A DNA stretch of 64,000 bases from Prostheceraeus crozeri (Eukaryota; Platyhelminthes; Polycladida; Euryleptidae), in NCBI GenBank assembly GCA_907163375.1, contig CAJQUW010007850.1, positions 186,001 through 250,000 of the forward strand, given 5' to 3'. The first letter of the stretch is position 1. Every line of letters begins with the position of its first letter. Positions 33,156-44,849 of the stretch are shown here, one piece after another. The notes under the pieces are model-generated. The model searched no databases. It saw only the letters and a list, made by a program, of their open reading frames with translations, and was not told the DNA's origin. The position numbers were made by a program, and so were the translations under genes.

Positions 33156-33592
33156 ATGCCAAATCTTTACCGGAAGCTAACTTGATGAGGTTGTCCGTAG
33201 CACTGATCAAGCAGCTGACATCGCTACACTTCACGTGATCGTCTCTAATGCAAAAAGTACGTGTCCGATCTGCGTGAAATTTTGCATGTGGGTAGAAAAT
33301 ATGTTTAATTACGCGTACCTGAAGTTTGGTGGCAATTGATACATTTTTGCAGATGATAGACAAATTAGAAAACCTGGGGGGGGGGATAACCCATAAGCAA
33401 CAAGTCCCCCCCCCCAAAAAAAGACAGGCCTGGATAAAACGCTGTCTTGAATGATGTATGGTACGTTGTTGTGCGGCGTGATTGGTAGGCATGAGAATTG
33501 ATTGAATTTGATCGAAATTTGGGTGGTCCGTTTTTTATGATCAGCTTACAATTAACAACAATGAAATTAAATAAATGATAGATAAAAGATGT
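33156..33592. other. Flank right of the nested stack
   Basis: Includes the second copy of the repeat at window start (33300-33395), a G-run at 33377-33386 and a C-run near 33406-33414. On the minus strand 33156-33300 is open (..HADRTRTFCIRDDHV.. to ..KLASGKDLALG), and this frame continues across the Harbinger insertion site. No family recognised. Confidence 0.4.
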
Positions 33593-33665
33593 GCGGCTGG
33601 TAGGATTCGAACCTACGACCAAGGTTAACTAGAACTGTGCTCTAACCAACTGAGCCACGAGCCAC
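33593..33665 (-). pseudogene. tRNA-like sequence (tRNA pseudogene or SINE head)
   Basis: 73 nt with a perfect B box (GGTTCGAATCC) in a 5-bp T stem GTAGG/CCTAC with a 7-nt loop, an A box (TGGCTCAGTTGG) and an acceptor pair GTGGCTC/CAGCCGC matching at 6 of 7. The D arm is shifted by one base and the anticodon stem pairs poorly, so no anticodon can be assigned. It is unlikely to be a working tRNA. Confidence 0.65.
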
Positions 33666-33798
33666 TTACGCGACTGTGTCAATTGGCGGGGTCAAACCCT
33701 CACCATCACACATCAGTTGTCAAGGCAATAATAATCAATGAATAAATAACACGTCACAATTGTGACCGCCGACATTAGGGCAAGTAGCGACCTTTAAG

Positions 33799-34576
33799 CA
33801 CGTGTGTGAAGTTAGCACCGCCACTCAGCACCGCCATCGTGAAAATGGAATATGCCGCTCAAAAAAACCTAACAGATCGATGCATTTGGTGTGTGCCAGC
33901 ATGTGCCACCCATTATTTTGAAAGAATTCCCCGTAGTTTAGGAAAAATCGCTGCTCGAAAGTTCGTCATGGCGGTGATGTGAAGTTAGCACCGCCACTAA
34001 AATTATTTTTCCAAAATACACAATCAAAACATACGGAACACGCACAACAGATAGAAGACCATGAAAAACATTGTGCCAGCAAGTTTCAGCACCTAAATCC
34101 CCGTACTTGCTGAGAAATTAGTCCCCGAAACCACAGAATGGCGGTGATATGAAGTTAGCACCGCCACTGAAGTCTTTTTTAAAATAGGCAAATAAAACAC
34201 GCGAGACAAGTACAACTGAGAGATGACCATCAAAAACATTGTGCCAGCAAGTTTCTTCTCCTAAGACGCCGTACTTGCTGAGAAATTAGCTCCCGAAAGC
34301 TCAATGCGCTGGCGGTGATGTGAAGTTGGCACCACCATCTTGAAAAATGCATGTGCCAGTCACACCAACGATCAGAATCGATCTAGATGGAGTGTGTCGG
34401 CATGTGCCACTCGTTTATTTCACAAAAATCCCATCCGATCCGGTAAAAAACCAACCCGAAAGCTCAATGGCGATGATGTGAAGTTGGCACCGCCATCTTG
34501 AAAAATACATTTCAACACATTTCAAATACATTTTCAAGATGGCGGTGCTGAGTGGCGGTGCTAACTTCACACACGT
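33799..34576. mobile_element. hAT-like non-autonomous element built of ~170-bp monomers
   Basis: Flanked by the exact 8-bp duplication CCTTTAAG (33791-33798 and 34577-34584). The inverted repeats read ACGTGTGTGAAGTTAGCACC, then GCCACTCAGCACCGCCAT, about 45 bp, with one extra C at the left end. The interior consists of about five tandem monomers; the GTGAAGTTRGCAC motif occurs at 33806, 33979, 34149 (ATGAAG), 34320 and 34478, giving periods of 173, 170, 171 and 158 bp. There is no coding frame. An 8-bp duplication points to hAT (or P) type mobilisation. Confidence 0.85.
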
Positions 34577-34584
34577 CCTTTAAG

Positions 34585-35598
34585 CCACTTTTGCTAGAAG
34601 GATGACATCACAATTTACACAACATTACAAGTATGCTGCAATTTGCGGTTTTTAAATAGGGCAACCTGGACATGCCCTGCCTACAACAACAGGCAGCCGG
34701 GGTATGCTGACCTCCGCTGGCATGCCTGTCTCCTTCATTGCAACATTGTCATATCATGATTCCATCGTACTTAAAAATAGATGAGAGAAAGATCATTGCT
34801 GAAATTGTTGTTGTCGATAAATTTAGCCATGAAGTATCAAATTCCTTATGAGTTATTTGTTTATTCTCGCGTAGAATGCTCTATTGAACTATATGAACGA
34901 AATGTCGACTATTTCTATCGCTTCGTTCAACTTATTGTAAACACTGAAAAAATATAGACCTCATCGCTCTGATTGCTTCATAAAACCGATTCATTAAACA
35001 CTTTCACTAAAACGATCATCTCTGACGATGCTTCATTTTCTATTCAAGATCTACACTGGGTCATCCCTTGAGCTCATAATGACAAATGGACACAAAATTC
35101 CTTTGATCCTTTACACAAAACACATGAATGCGGTTCTCCAACAAATCTTCAAAGAGAGCCGAACAGCTATGTTGTGTTTATAAATAATCTCTTCCTTTAT
35201 GATATTCCGAGGTTCACATGGAATATTTATAACATGGAATCACGTCATAAATATAAAACAATCAAATAAGTTTTCAAGCCCGCTCCTAAATTCAACAGAT
35301 ATGGAAATGATTTGATAGCGATTTCTTCTATCTCTACTCTGATTGGCTGTTTGGGAATTCAATACACATCCAATGATTTCCTATTTGATCTTTTACCGCC
35401 AAAACTGTCTTCAAACACTCCAGTAATCTTCGTCTTTATTGTGATCTCTATAATCTCTTCGATATTTGTTGATATTTGTTTATGCTACATTTCTAAAAAC
35501 TAATCAAATTATTGACATAGGACTACAGCTGTTGTGATTCATTCTCCATCTAGGCTTTAAGAATTGTCTTCGTGTATTCAACGTGGAAAAAGGTGAGT
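34585..35598. other. Non-coding DNA
   Basis: No gene, terminal repeat or RNA recognised. Confidence 0.5.
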
Positions 35599-35613
35599 GA
35601 ATCTTCATATATT

Positions 35614-35842
35614 CAAAATACTTCAAAAGGGTTCTATCTCATACGTTGTTTATATTGTGAGCTTTCTGGTGACTTTCACCCGTCGTCAGACACGCGCGAG
35701 CAGAGAATGACATACAAGATGGACAGAACATGTGATCACAATGAAAGTCACCAAAAAGCTCACAATATAAACAACGTCTGAGGTAGAAGCTTTTGAAGTA
35801 TTTTGAACTCATAACAAGATCTCAGAGAAGAAGAAGATGTAT
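35614..35842. mobile_element. Hairpin-type insertion with 15-bp direct repeats
   Basis: Arms at 35612-35678 and 35742-35807 are nearly perfect reverse complements (AAATACTTCAAAAG.., GTTGTTTATATTGTGAGC). The 15-mer GAATCTTCATATATT occurs at 35599-35613 and 35843-35857 and may be a target duplication. The pattern is that of a foldback element. No coding capacity. Confidence 0.6.
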
Positions 35843-35857
35843 GAATCTTCATATATT

Positions 35858-38800
35858 ATATAAGATATGGCAATAGATACATTGGTTTATATCCAACTAG
35901 ATGAAAACAGACTACTTTCGTGGTCCCACCTTGGGCGCGTCTGGCAAAAGGAACTTTGCGATAAATGATGAAATCACAGTTTTCTGGTTCTTATAGGTTG
36001 ACCGCAATGTTGTCTCAAAATAGACTGGTCGAAGTGTCCTCAAAAGGACCCAAAGTGTATGGAAGGATCAATTTGGTCATGTAATTTTTGAATTACAGAC
36101 GTTTCTCTGACTCAAATGCGATTTGCATAGTGCGTGCATGTGCTTTTTTAAATCTCATCAGCTGTTATTTAAAAGCTGATATCAGCTCACATCATACAGT
36201 TCGACCGAGCTTCTGTAAAAACAAGGCCGAAAGTGAGAGTTTCAATGATGTAGACATGAATTCTAGACTATGGCTTCTGCGAATCTGAACACCTGCCGAT
36301 TTCTGCACGGTTCTTGTCGAACATAATCAAAGAAAGCGCGATGCAAATCCAATGTGAAGAATGCTGAGGTTTCGTCTGCGTTTTCTTTGGTTGCAGCAAA
36401 CTGAAAAGTACTAAGTATAGAGCTCTAGCTTCTGGCTTGTCATGTCATCAGCTCGTAGGAGGATAAACAAGTTAAAAGGAAACTTGAAACTGATTCGAAA
36501 TGCTGTCTTTGCCGGTATTAAGTTGTTTGCTAAACCTAGGTGCAGTTTTAGCTTAATAAACAAGGAATGTGCAGTATGATGTGACACATTATTGTAGGAC
36601 TTTAAGACATCACATGCCAAAAGTAGTGACGGCTCTAGTGCTTCTCTCACAACCAGAAAGAACGCAAACAAACGGCGTAGTTTTGCAGACAACATCAGTC
36701 TTCTTACCAATGGATTTACATTACTTGAGTACAGATTCGTAATGCATGCATTTTTCTGTCAAGGTCACATTTCCGGCCTCGTTCAGTACAGAAACTCGTA
36801 CTGATGGCCGCGCATATAAAAGTTGATCAACTGAGACCGATTGTGCCTTACACTAGCGCCTTTAATTATTGGAATGCTTCTTCAATCTGCAGAAAATTTG
36901 TACATCTATGTTGTTGTGATGATTGATTAAATTCTTCAAGTTTCTGTTTGGAAAAATATGAAAATCTAAGGAGGACATGACTTGTTATGCTGATTTTGTG
37001 GTGCATATGAGAAAAAATTGCCGTGAGAATAGTTTGAAATAAATTATAAATCAGTTTTCCATTCTATTAGAGGATATAGAAGTAACGAATTATGCTACGC
37101 TCACATTTGCTATTTGAGAACACTTAATTCATGTTATTGTGATTTTATTCAGGCATATTTAAGCAGTTGAGAATAAAGATGTCATAATTTCTACTAGCCT
37201 TCGTTTGATTTGGTCGTTTCCTTTCCTGAATTTCACAATATTATTTTTTGAATTTTACCATTTATTGTCACCAACAAGCAGCTTAGCTTCCTGCTTAAAC
37301 TATAAAACAGAAGCTACATGAGCTACTAGTAAAATGAGATGATATGAGATTGTCGAATTCAAGTGAAATTCGACCTTGAAACTATAAAAGTTGTCTAACC
37401 TAGTATCCTTCTTATCCGCTAATAACAAGTCAATAAACGTTTATTGCAAGTGCATTGGAAGAGCAAATATATGAACATCAAGAAACACTAAATTTCAAAA
37501 TATAGCTACAGAAACTTCCGAAATCCCACAAAGTACATTTCAAGTGTGCGGTCACTTTTAACATCAAGAAAACGTGTTCAGGAATGAAAGGACAAATTAG
37601 AGAATAAATTTTGATTCTAGATGCTCTTCAGCTTGTGCTCTCTTTAATGGATTAAGTCGCTAGCTTTTGACTCAGCGCAGCAATGAACTTAAGATATTTT
37701 GGAATCTGCACAGGGAAGGTCTCTGCAATGCTTTGAACTAGCTGTTATTGCATTTCGCAACTTCTTAACTGCAAATTGTTGTAGGCTAATTGTGACAGCT
37801 ATGTTAAGAATAAGACAATGATTAGACATAATATATCATAGAAATTGTAACAATGAAACTATAGCTCAATAAGCGCACGTGTTTTCATTAGATGCAGGCC
37901 GATGTCTGTGATTCAATTAAAAACAGTCAGTCAAAAATGTATTTCTCAAATTTCTATCGATCGTTCATGCCTCAAGTCAGTATCCCATTCGTGACCGTAA
38001 TAGTCAATTACAGTCAATAACAATAGAAATTTCAAACATATGCCTATACTTCATTGCAACATTTTGAATGACATAAAGTATCAGTCAAAAACCCGACTGT
38101 AAGCATATCACCGAACGAAATTAGGACAGGCGGTAAATAGTGCGACTACAGCATTTTACAACTGAAACGGAATTAAATTGTTCATAAAAATCAGAAATCG
38201 GAGATTACAGATCAATGATTTGCAGAGGCCATTTTCAATCTGCGGTTACAGATATTCAGAAAATCACATTTGCGAAAAGCAGCTTCCAGTGAAGAAGCTT
38301 CTGTCTGCGGTTATAAAATAGACCCGTGATGAAAGCCGTAGAATTTGAGCTTATCTTTTCACGTTCGTTGATGGGAATAAAAACCCTGTGCACGCCATTG
38401 CCAAAAAACAGCACTGCACCCACCATATTGATTAAAAATATCTCTAAAATATCTATTTGGACTTCTTAATAATGACTGAATCAAATAATTTGTTTGAATT
38501 TGAAAGGTGCGAGTTAACTCGTCATTCGCAATGGAATCGAGCGTCCTATTTTCCTTGCCAGTGATGAGCTAACTCGCGCTTGACTTAATCACGACTAATA
38601 GCAGATTAATGCTATCCGTAAAGTAATTTAGCCTCTTTAATGACCACCACTTTAAATGACTCAGCGAATGATGTAGGTTCAGCATTCATATGCACCACGT
38701 GTATGTCAGCAATTCCGAAAGCTAGTCGGCATATGCTCGGTAACGTGAAGGCCCATAGCCCGTGTACACAGTCGAGCCATCAATCTCATAGTCAAGCTTA

Positions 38801-41800
38801 TTAATGCCTTGCATGGGCCGGTATGCACAGTGTGAGTTGCAGCACCTGTGCATGCACTATTAGTGTCGGTGGATACATTCTTTGTTCATTTTGTATCCAT
38901 GCTACACACACTAGATAAGAAAAAAGGCCTTTTACATTCAAGCATAAAACTTTTTTTTGCATATAGGCTTACTAGTCTTCCCTTTATCGCATTCTTTTTC
39001 ATAAACAATGGACCTTTAGATCAGTTTCAAGATTGTATATAGATCAAATAATATTAAATAATAATTAGGGTTTCAGGTTGGTTTATGTTAATTTACAATG
39101 AGTATACCCAATTTCTCGAAAATGTACATGTACATGCTTTCAGTACATGTAATCTATAACCATCATATTGAGCCTAAATCTTAATGAAAAAGCTCGTGTT
39201 AGTGAAGCACATGTCAGCCTTGAAATATGTAGCTGCGAGAAGTTTGTATGACCAACAACTAAGAAGTTGAAGCAGCATTATTGGGCATACATTGACAAAG
39301 GATGGTGCTAAATACTGACTGTTTGTGAAAAATGATCAGCATGTACTATGAATAAATGTAACATAGCTGTAATATGAATTCAGGAGATCCATGTCATCCT
39401 TTGACCATATTTAGACCGACGCAATCCGTCAGACGTGCTACTATTCCATTTTGTCGCACAACTCGTACACAAAATTATTTTTCAATAGCTTTTTTGCTAC
39501 ATCAAAGTGGTCAAGCAAAAGTCTGACATTGCTGTGTATTATTTACTTTAACTTTCATGTTTTCAAGACTACGTAGCTTGACTTTCAATTTGACAAATAT
39601 ACTATTTCTCTCTCTCTCTCTCTCGTCTATTCGGAGTAGGGACTGGGCCGCCGAATCAAAGATATTTAGCTGGACGTCTTCTTAAACTTTTCTTTACATT
39701 TATTTTATATTACATTGATGCACAATCGAGCTTAATTTATTCGGCTATCATGACCGTCATGATGAGCACAGAATCATTAGACATTGATGGTTAAGATGTG
39801 AGCTTCCCTAACACAAACAAAAACATGATCTTCTCCGTAAGACTGATTCATAGTATGAATTTCGAAACCAAAGTGCTGTGCACGGATTATGTCACAGAAA
39901 ACGATTTCTGCTGGATGTGACTAGATCATTTACATTTGTTTACGATTGCGATCATAGAGTAAGTATATTAGGTAGAGTGGTAACTCTGCATTTATTAAAG
40001 CCACAATGTTTATACACTTTCGATTTTATTAAATGAACTCAAAGGAGATACAGTCGGATTTGTTTCCAAATGTGAGATATGCACATTTATACAGTTTTGA
40101 AGAAATTACAGCGCAATTGACTGATCATGATAGCATTAAGCAGAAGGAAATGATATGATTTTACAGATCGTCCGTGTCATGACAGCCTTGGAGAGGTAAT
40201 GTTTGTTAAATAGACAATTCGATAGGTTGCTATTACTTTCATGCTCAACCTCAAGAGTATTTTTTCAAGAGCGTGATCATATCACAGGCAACCTGCCACT
40301 GACACACCAAAATAACAGAATCAAAGACAATGATTTCAATTAGCTTTGAAAGATGTAAATGGGTCCACATTACCATTAAGATTCAAGAAATGAAACATGA
40401 ATTTATTGAATCATAAAATCATGCCGGTGAAGATTGAATTAAAAACTTGAAATTCCAGCCAAAAAATCACGAATAACATCGCGACTTTTTTATGAAGACT
40501 TTCATTATAATACAATTCATGAAATTCCCTTCATAATCACCTTGATTTCCGCTTCGTTAGGATGCGTTTTAGCAAATATTCATTCCTTTTGATGTCAAAC
40601 TTGTTTCATACTACTTATATAGGAGAGCCATCTCGGTAGTATATAAATTGGCAAATTTTGACTTTTTTCAAAAGTGCTCAAATAATTTTTTGCATCACGG
40701 GACCGTAATCTCCGCAAAAAGCTGGATATTTTGATATAAAATTTTCACTGTATACAGATACTTTTTTGAGTCGACACTCTTTCTATGATTGCGATCATTC
40801 ATGCATTTGCGAGTATGAATGAGTACCCACACCTGATTCATCAGAAATTACATTTTGTCAGTGGCTATGTAAGCCTAAATGAGCTTCTGAACATCTGCAC
40901 ATGTGCCACTACGATGGATATCATCTTGAGTGATTCTTGAAATATGATAATAGATTAACTAATCATAATTTACAACTGTACCCAAATGGTTACTAACGGG
41001 TTGAGAAATGAAAGATGCGCCGGGCCAGAATTGGGCCCGGAATGGGCTAAGGCCAAAAAACCCAATCCGATTCAACTCTTGTTCTATTGAAACTCAAGAT
41101 ATGGAATCCTGTTGCACATCCACCATTGTTTATTTGATTATTACATGTATAGTGTTTTAATCAAGCCAAAGTGAAAATGCATCGATATTGTGAAAAACAA
41201 GCGTGTCTGAGAATGTGATTTGAGTCTTTGTGTAGCTCTAGATTCAATGATTTACGCTGCCATTTTCTACTAGTGAAATTTAATAAGAATAGCAATGTGG
41301 TAGAATATGCACTGACTTGATGAGCATGCATCAATCCGAAATGTATTGAAGCATACTAAGATTTATTGTTGTCACACGAGAAACCTCGTTATAGTATGTA
41401 TCTAATTATAGGGTAGACTTCAGCAATGGTGGAGGTTCCAAAACGGTTTCCTAAGTTGCGACTGTCAAGGCCTCTTAATTTCTTATGCTCTTACTGTAAA
41501 TTTCAATTTGATATTGTCTAGCCATATCATTCCATCTTCACATTGAAGAGTTATTTGGAATTGCTTTTCTTAAAATATTCGATTGGATTTGTTACAGTCA
41601 TGCAATCTGCAATCTAGCGGATATTAATGAAGAAATTGCATCAAAAAGCATTTCAGTACTCTCAAATCTATGCAAGGTACGATCTTCAGGCATTCAATGA
41701 TGCTCTGCTCATTTTGAGAAGAGTAATAATGGGTTTGAGAACAATTACCGGAGATTTTTTCAAACCACAACATCCTTCAATATCACAACCTAAATTCTAA

Positions 41801-42206
41801 CAAATGCCATGTCATAAGTTGCTATAAGCCATAGGCTCATGATTGTCTTAATATTGTAACAAGTAGGCCTGACTAAAACTACTTTAATTACTCGGAAAGC
41901 CTTCACTCTAATTGGCAGCTGCGTATCCAGCAATTGGAGCGCTTGCTTACCACCTTTCTGATTAATTGCTACTGAGATAAAACATCAAAGGTAAATTTAA
42001 TCAGCATGTTCTAACTAAGGAGAGCCCGTGGAGCGAGCAGTATGCAAGCGAAAGAGAAAGATCCAATTCAATGACAATCGCAGTTTGAATCCATCGGTTT
42101 ACATGTGGTTTACTGGCTTCAAAACCAGGAACGTATTTGACACAGTCATGGTCTTCGAATGCTTGGCCCGAACCATGATGAATGTAATCTGTAGAGTTCT
42201 TAAGCT
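35858..42206. other. Non-coding AT-rich DNA, 6.3 kb
   Basis: No reading frame with recognisable protein features, no RNA gene and no clear terminal repeats. One (TC)n microsatellite at about 39607-39625. It could be intergenic or a long intron; the sequence does not tell. Confidence 0.5.
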
Positions 42207-42341
42207 GACTACGAAGCGAGAATTACAAAATATGAATATTATTATTACTATATTATTATTATATTATATAACAATATATAATATAACAAAAGTGCTTCCG
42301 TACATTTCGTTATTCTCGTTTTGTAGTTCGCTTTCGTAGTC
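42207..42341. mobile_element. Short palindromic MITE (copy 1)
   Basis: Ends GACTACGAAGCG and CGCTTTCGTAGTC, and the two halves (GAGAATTACAAAATATG / CGTTATTCTCGTTTTGTAG) are imperfect inverted repeats around an ATTATT-rich centre. It shares the arm CGAGAATAAC.AAATGTACG with the element at 47446-47655. Confidence 0.55.
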
Positions 42342-43141
42342 ACAATTAGTTTACTTTGGGTACTCTTCAGTTTGCAATGTAGCTAGCCAATGTCCACCTG
42401 AATAGAATGTATATCATGCTCCTATGTATTACACAGATAATTAGCATAAATCGAGTTGATTTCGTGGTGATTATTATATCAATTTGTTCTCACTATTTAA
42501 TGTCATCTTTGACAAACGAATCGTCAAATTTCTCAACAGTGTTAGTAAGGTACGAATGCTGGCATGTATTGTGTATGTCGCTCCCTGATTATAAATGGTG
42601 CAGATCAGAAGCTCATGTCCAAGCCGTAGATATCTATTATTTATGTAGACATTAGGGTATTTTCATAGACATCCCTGTTGAAAAACCTACGCTCAAGTAA
42701 GAATAGAATCACGTCTTGTCTGAGCGTGGAGCTACGCTCGAACGTGATTGGATGGATGGAATTAACGGATAAACAGTAGATTTTTGAGACGATTTCACCA
42801 TGACTACCTCTCTTGGTTCTATACTCTTCGCTTTTGAAAACCTGTATTCAGAGATAATCCAAGCAATAGGTCCTAGTATTCGGTTTATTAACATATTGCA
42901 CCACTTGAGCGTTTTGTCAAAAAATCCCGAATTGTGTGTCACGATATCCAATTGAAAATAATCTGCTATCAATCAGGAGCGACCGCAGAAAAACACTGTT
43001 AGGCTGACAAATGTCTGACACTAAGATTCACCTTGTCACTAACAACTCACTAACCAGCACTGTTTCTGTGCGGTCGCCACAGAAGTCTAGCTATTCACGA
43101 TGTTTGTAATCCTCTTCATTGACCTGTCATTAGCAAACCAT
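42342..43141. other. Non-coding DNA
   Basis: Nothing recognised. Confidence 0.5.
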
Positions 43142-43145
43142 TTAA

Positions 43146-43712
43146 CCCTTTCAATGCCATCGGCGACTTCTCCTAGAGTGCCATCGGCGAATGTAGTTGA
43201 CAATCGGTTCTCCTTTTCTTGTGACGCTCATCTTGAACTTAACTGAGTGCTATGACTTCAGAATGACATGCAACCATTTGCGCGATTGCGCATACACCCA
43301 CAAGAACAATAATGAAGCGATCGCAGGCTGCCTATGCTTGTTGGACCAATCACATTGATTACGGTTCGTAGATGAGATCTCTGGGAGATGAAGCTGCAGC
43401 CATAACCATGAACAGTGACAGTGAAATGTCAGACTATAATTCCGATGAGGATAATTCGCAGTTTTCTTGTTGCTAGGGAAAAATGGTTAGTCGTTGCAAC
43501 CGTGGCTAGGCAAAAAATCAACACAAAAGCTTGAGATATTTTAAATCTAGTGCTATAGTTTGATGTCAATACGTCATGCCATTTTCGAGTAACAGATATT
43601 TGAAAAATGAGTGCCTACTGACAAAGACTAGCAAAAACAACTAAGAAGCAACTAACAAAAAATACTTGGCACTGAAGGGCATCGCCCATGAAGTTGCTTG
43701 GCATTGAAAGGG
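43146..43712 (+). mobile_element. piggyBac deletion derivative keeping the transposase 5' end
   Basis: Ends CCCTTTCAATGCCA and TGGCATTGAAAGGG, flanked by TTAA (43142-43145) and TTAT (43713-43716, one change). Subterminal GCCATCGGCGA repeats occur at the left and GGGCATCGCCCATGAAG at the right. Internally an ATG at about 43408 opens an acidic peptide (MNSDSEMSDYNSDEDNSQFS) that resembles the acidic N-terminus of piggyBac transposases and stops soon after. The 567-bp element looks like an internally deleted member of a family different from the 24.6-kb copy. Confidence 0.75.
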
Positions 43713-43716
43713 TTAT

Positions 43717-44304
43717 CTAAATATTTTGTAACAAGATTCCTTCATTTTTTCTTCAATTACATCTATTTTGTCTATAATTTCAGGTTTTGTAAGTAGATGC
43801 AGCATACATCAAGTAATAGAAATATATTTCCAATCAAACTTTTTCTCGTCATGAAGTGTGCGTGACAATTGAAGTGACGTCAAATCATATTCTAGATTGA
43901 GATTGCAACTAGATTGAATGTCTAACAATTTAATTCAATTTAATCTAATTTCTTTACACTGAAAAACATAAAGTCCTATCTAAGCATGAATTTGAGTACT
44001 AAACAAAGGAGTACTAGAATCACCGAATTCAAATTCACAGAAGTACTAGCAAGTTGAAATATCAATATCAATAAATGACGGGACACGAGGCCAAATTCAG
44101 TTAGTCAGTGTGCAGCTGGCGTACGCCATCTGAATAAATCTTTTTGTCCCCAGCTGAAAGTGCATTGTCGACGATGTGAATAGCGACTGTGAGGAAGGAC
44201 GGCGTCAATCAGATAGTCAACACAGTTGTTCATGGTTCCTGCAGCAAACTTATCACTCGGGTCGCTTCTGTCTCAGGTAGCGAGTGCTCTGTTCACTACT
44301 GGAA
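43717..44304. other. Non-coding DNA upstream of the THAP-like fragment
   Basis: Contains a short TTTAATTCAATTTAATCTAATTT-like simple region near 43927-43955. No gene seen. Confidence 0.4.
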
Positions 44305-44454
44305 ATGTCGGTTTACTGTGTTCCTGGATATCGAAGTGGGTGTAGTGAAGCAATAAATGATCCTTCAGACGAACCTGTTCCATTTTGTCGATGTCCTCTT
44401 AATGAACCTAAGACATCATTTGGATCAGGAGCATCCTTACCGACAGTGCTTTGA
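44305..44454 (+). pseudogene. THAP-like zinc-finger fragment (49 codons)
   Basis: The ATG at 44305 opens MSVYCVPGYRSGCSE, then PVPFCRCPLNEPKTSF. The CVPG.RSG start and the later F..P pattern match the first half of a THAP domain (C2CH zinc finger) as found at the N-terminus of P-element/THAP9-type transposases. The frame ends at 44454, exactly where a 40-bp tandem repeat array begins, and the second half of the domain (the conserved W, C and H) is absent. It may be a relic first exon. Confidence 0.45.
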
Positions 44455-44635
44455 GCCTTGCGAACGTCTACATCATTTCTCCGACTGCACTTTTAGTCCT
44501 GTCAAGGGTTACCATCCTCTCCTACTCTGATTTGAGCCCTGCCAACGTTTTCGATCTTCCCAAACAATGCATTGAGTCTTACCAACGTTTACCTAATTCA
44601 CCGACTGCGGTTTGACTCTTGTGAAAATTTCATTG
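44451..44635. repeat. 40-bp minisatellite
   Basis: A TTTGAGCCTTGCCAACGTTT-type unit recurs at 44451, 44491, 44531, 44571 and 44611, an exact 40-bp period, with several substitutions per unit. Confidence 0.8.
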
Positions 44636-44750
44636 ATCCAAATGCATTTGTGTTTAATTGCCAAAGCATTTCTTCGATGGATATTGCGGGTTGGATATGC
44701 CGTATGGCCCTTTTCCATAAAGTGGAGGTGCTAGTCCTATGCAACTGATT

Positions 44751-44843
44751 AAATGAGTACGAAAATGAGCACAAAATGAGTACGAAAATGAGTACGAAAA
44801 TGAGCATAAAATGAGTACGAAAATGAGTACGAAAAATGAGTAC
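44751..44843. repeat. 12-bp minisatellite
   Basis: About seven to eight units of AAATGAGTACGA with variants (GAGCACAA, GAGCATAA). The open frames across it on the minus strand are by-products of the repeat. Confidence 0.85.
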
Positions 44844-44849
44844 TAATAT

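Noticed and set aside
33370-33420. G-run and C-run as a quadruplex or regulatory site
   Set aside because: Single homopolymer runs beside a dispersed repeat are more simply explained by slippage.
35858-42206. A host gene or long exon in the 6.3-kb stretch
   Set aside because: Both strands show only short frames with no recognisable domain; long introns of an unseen gene cannot be excluded.
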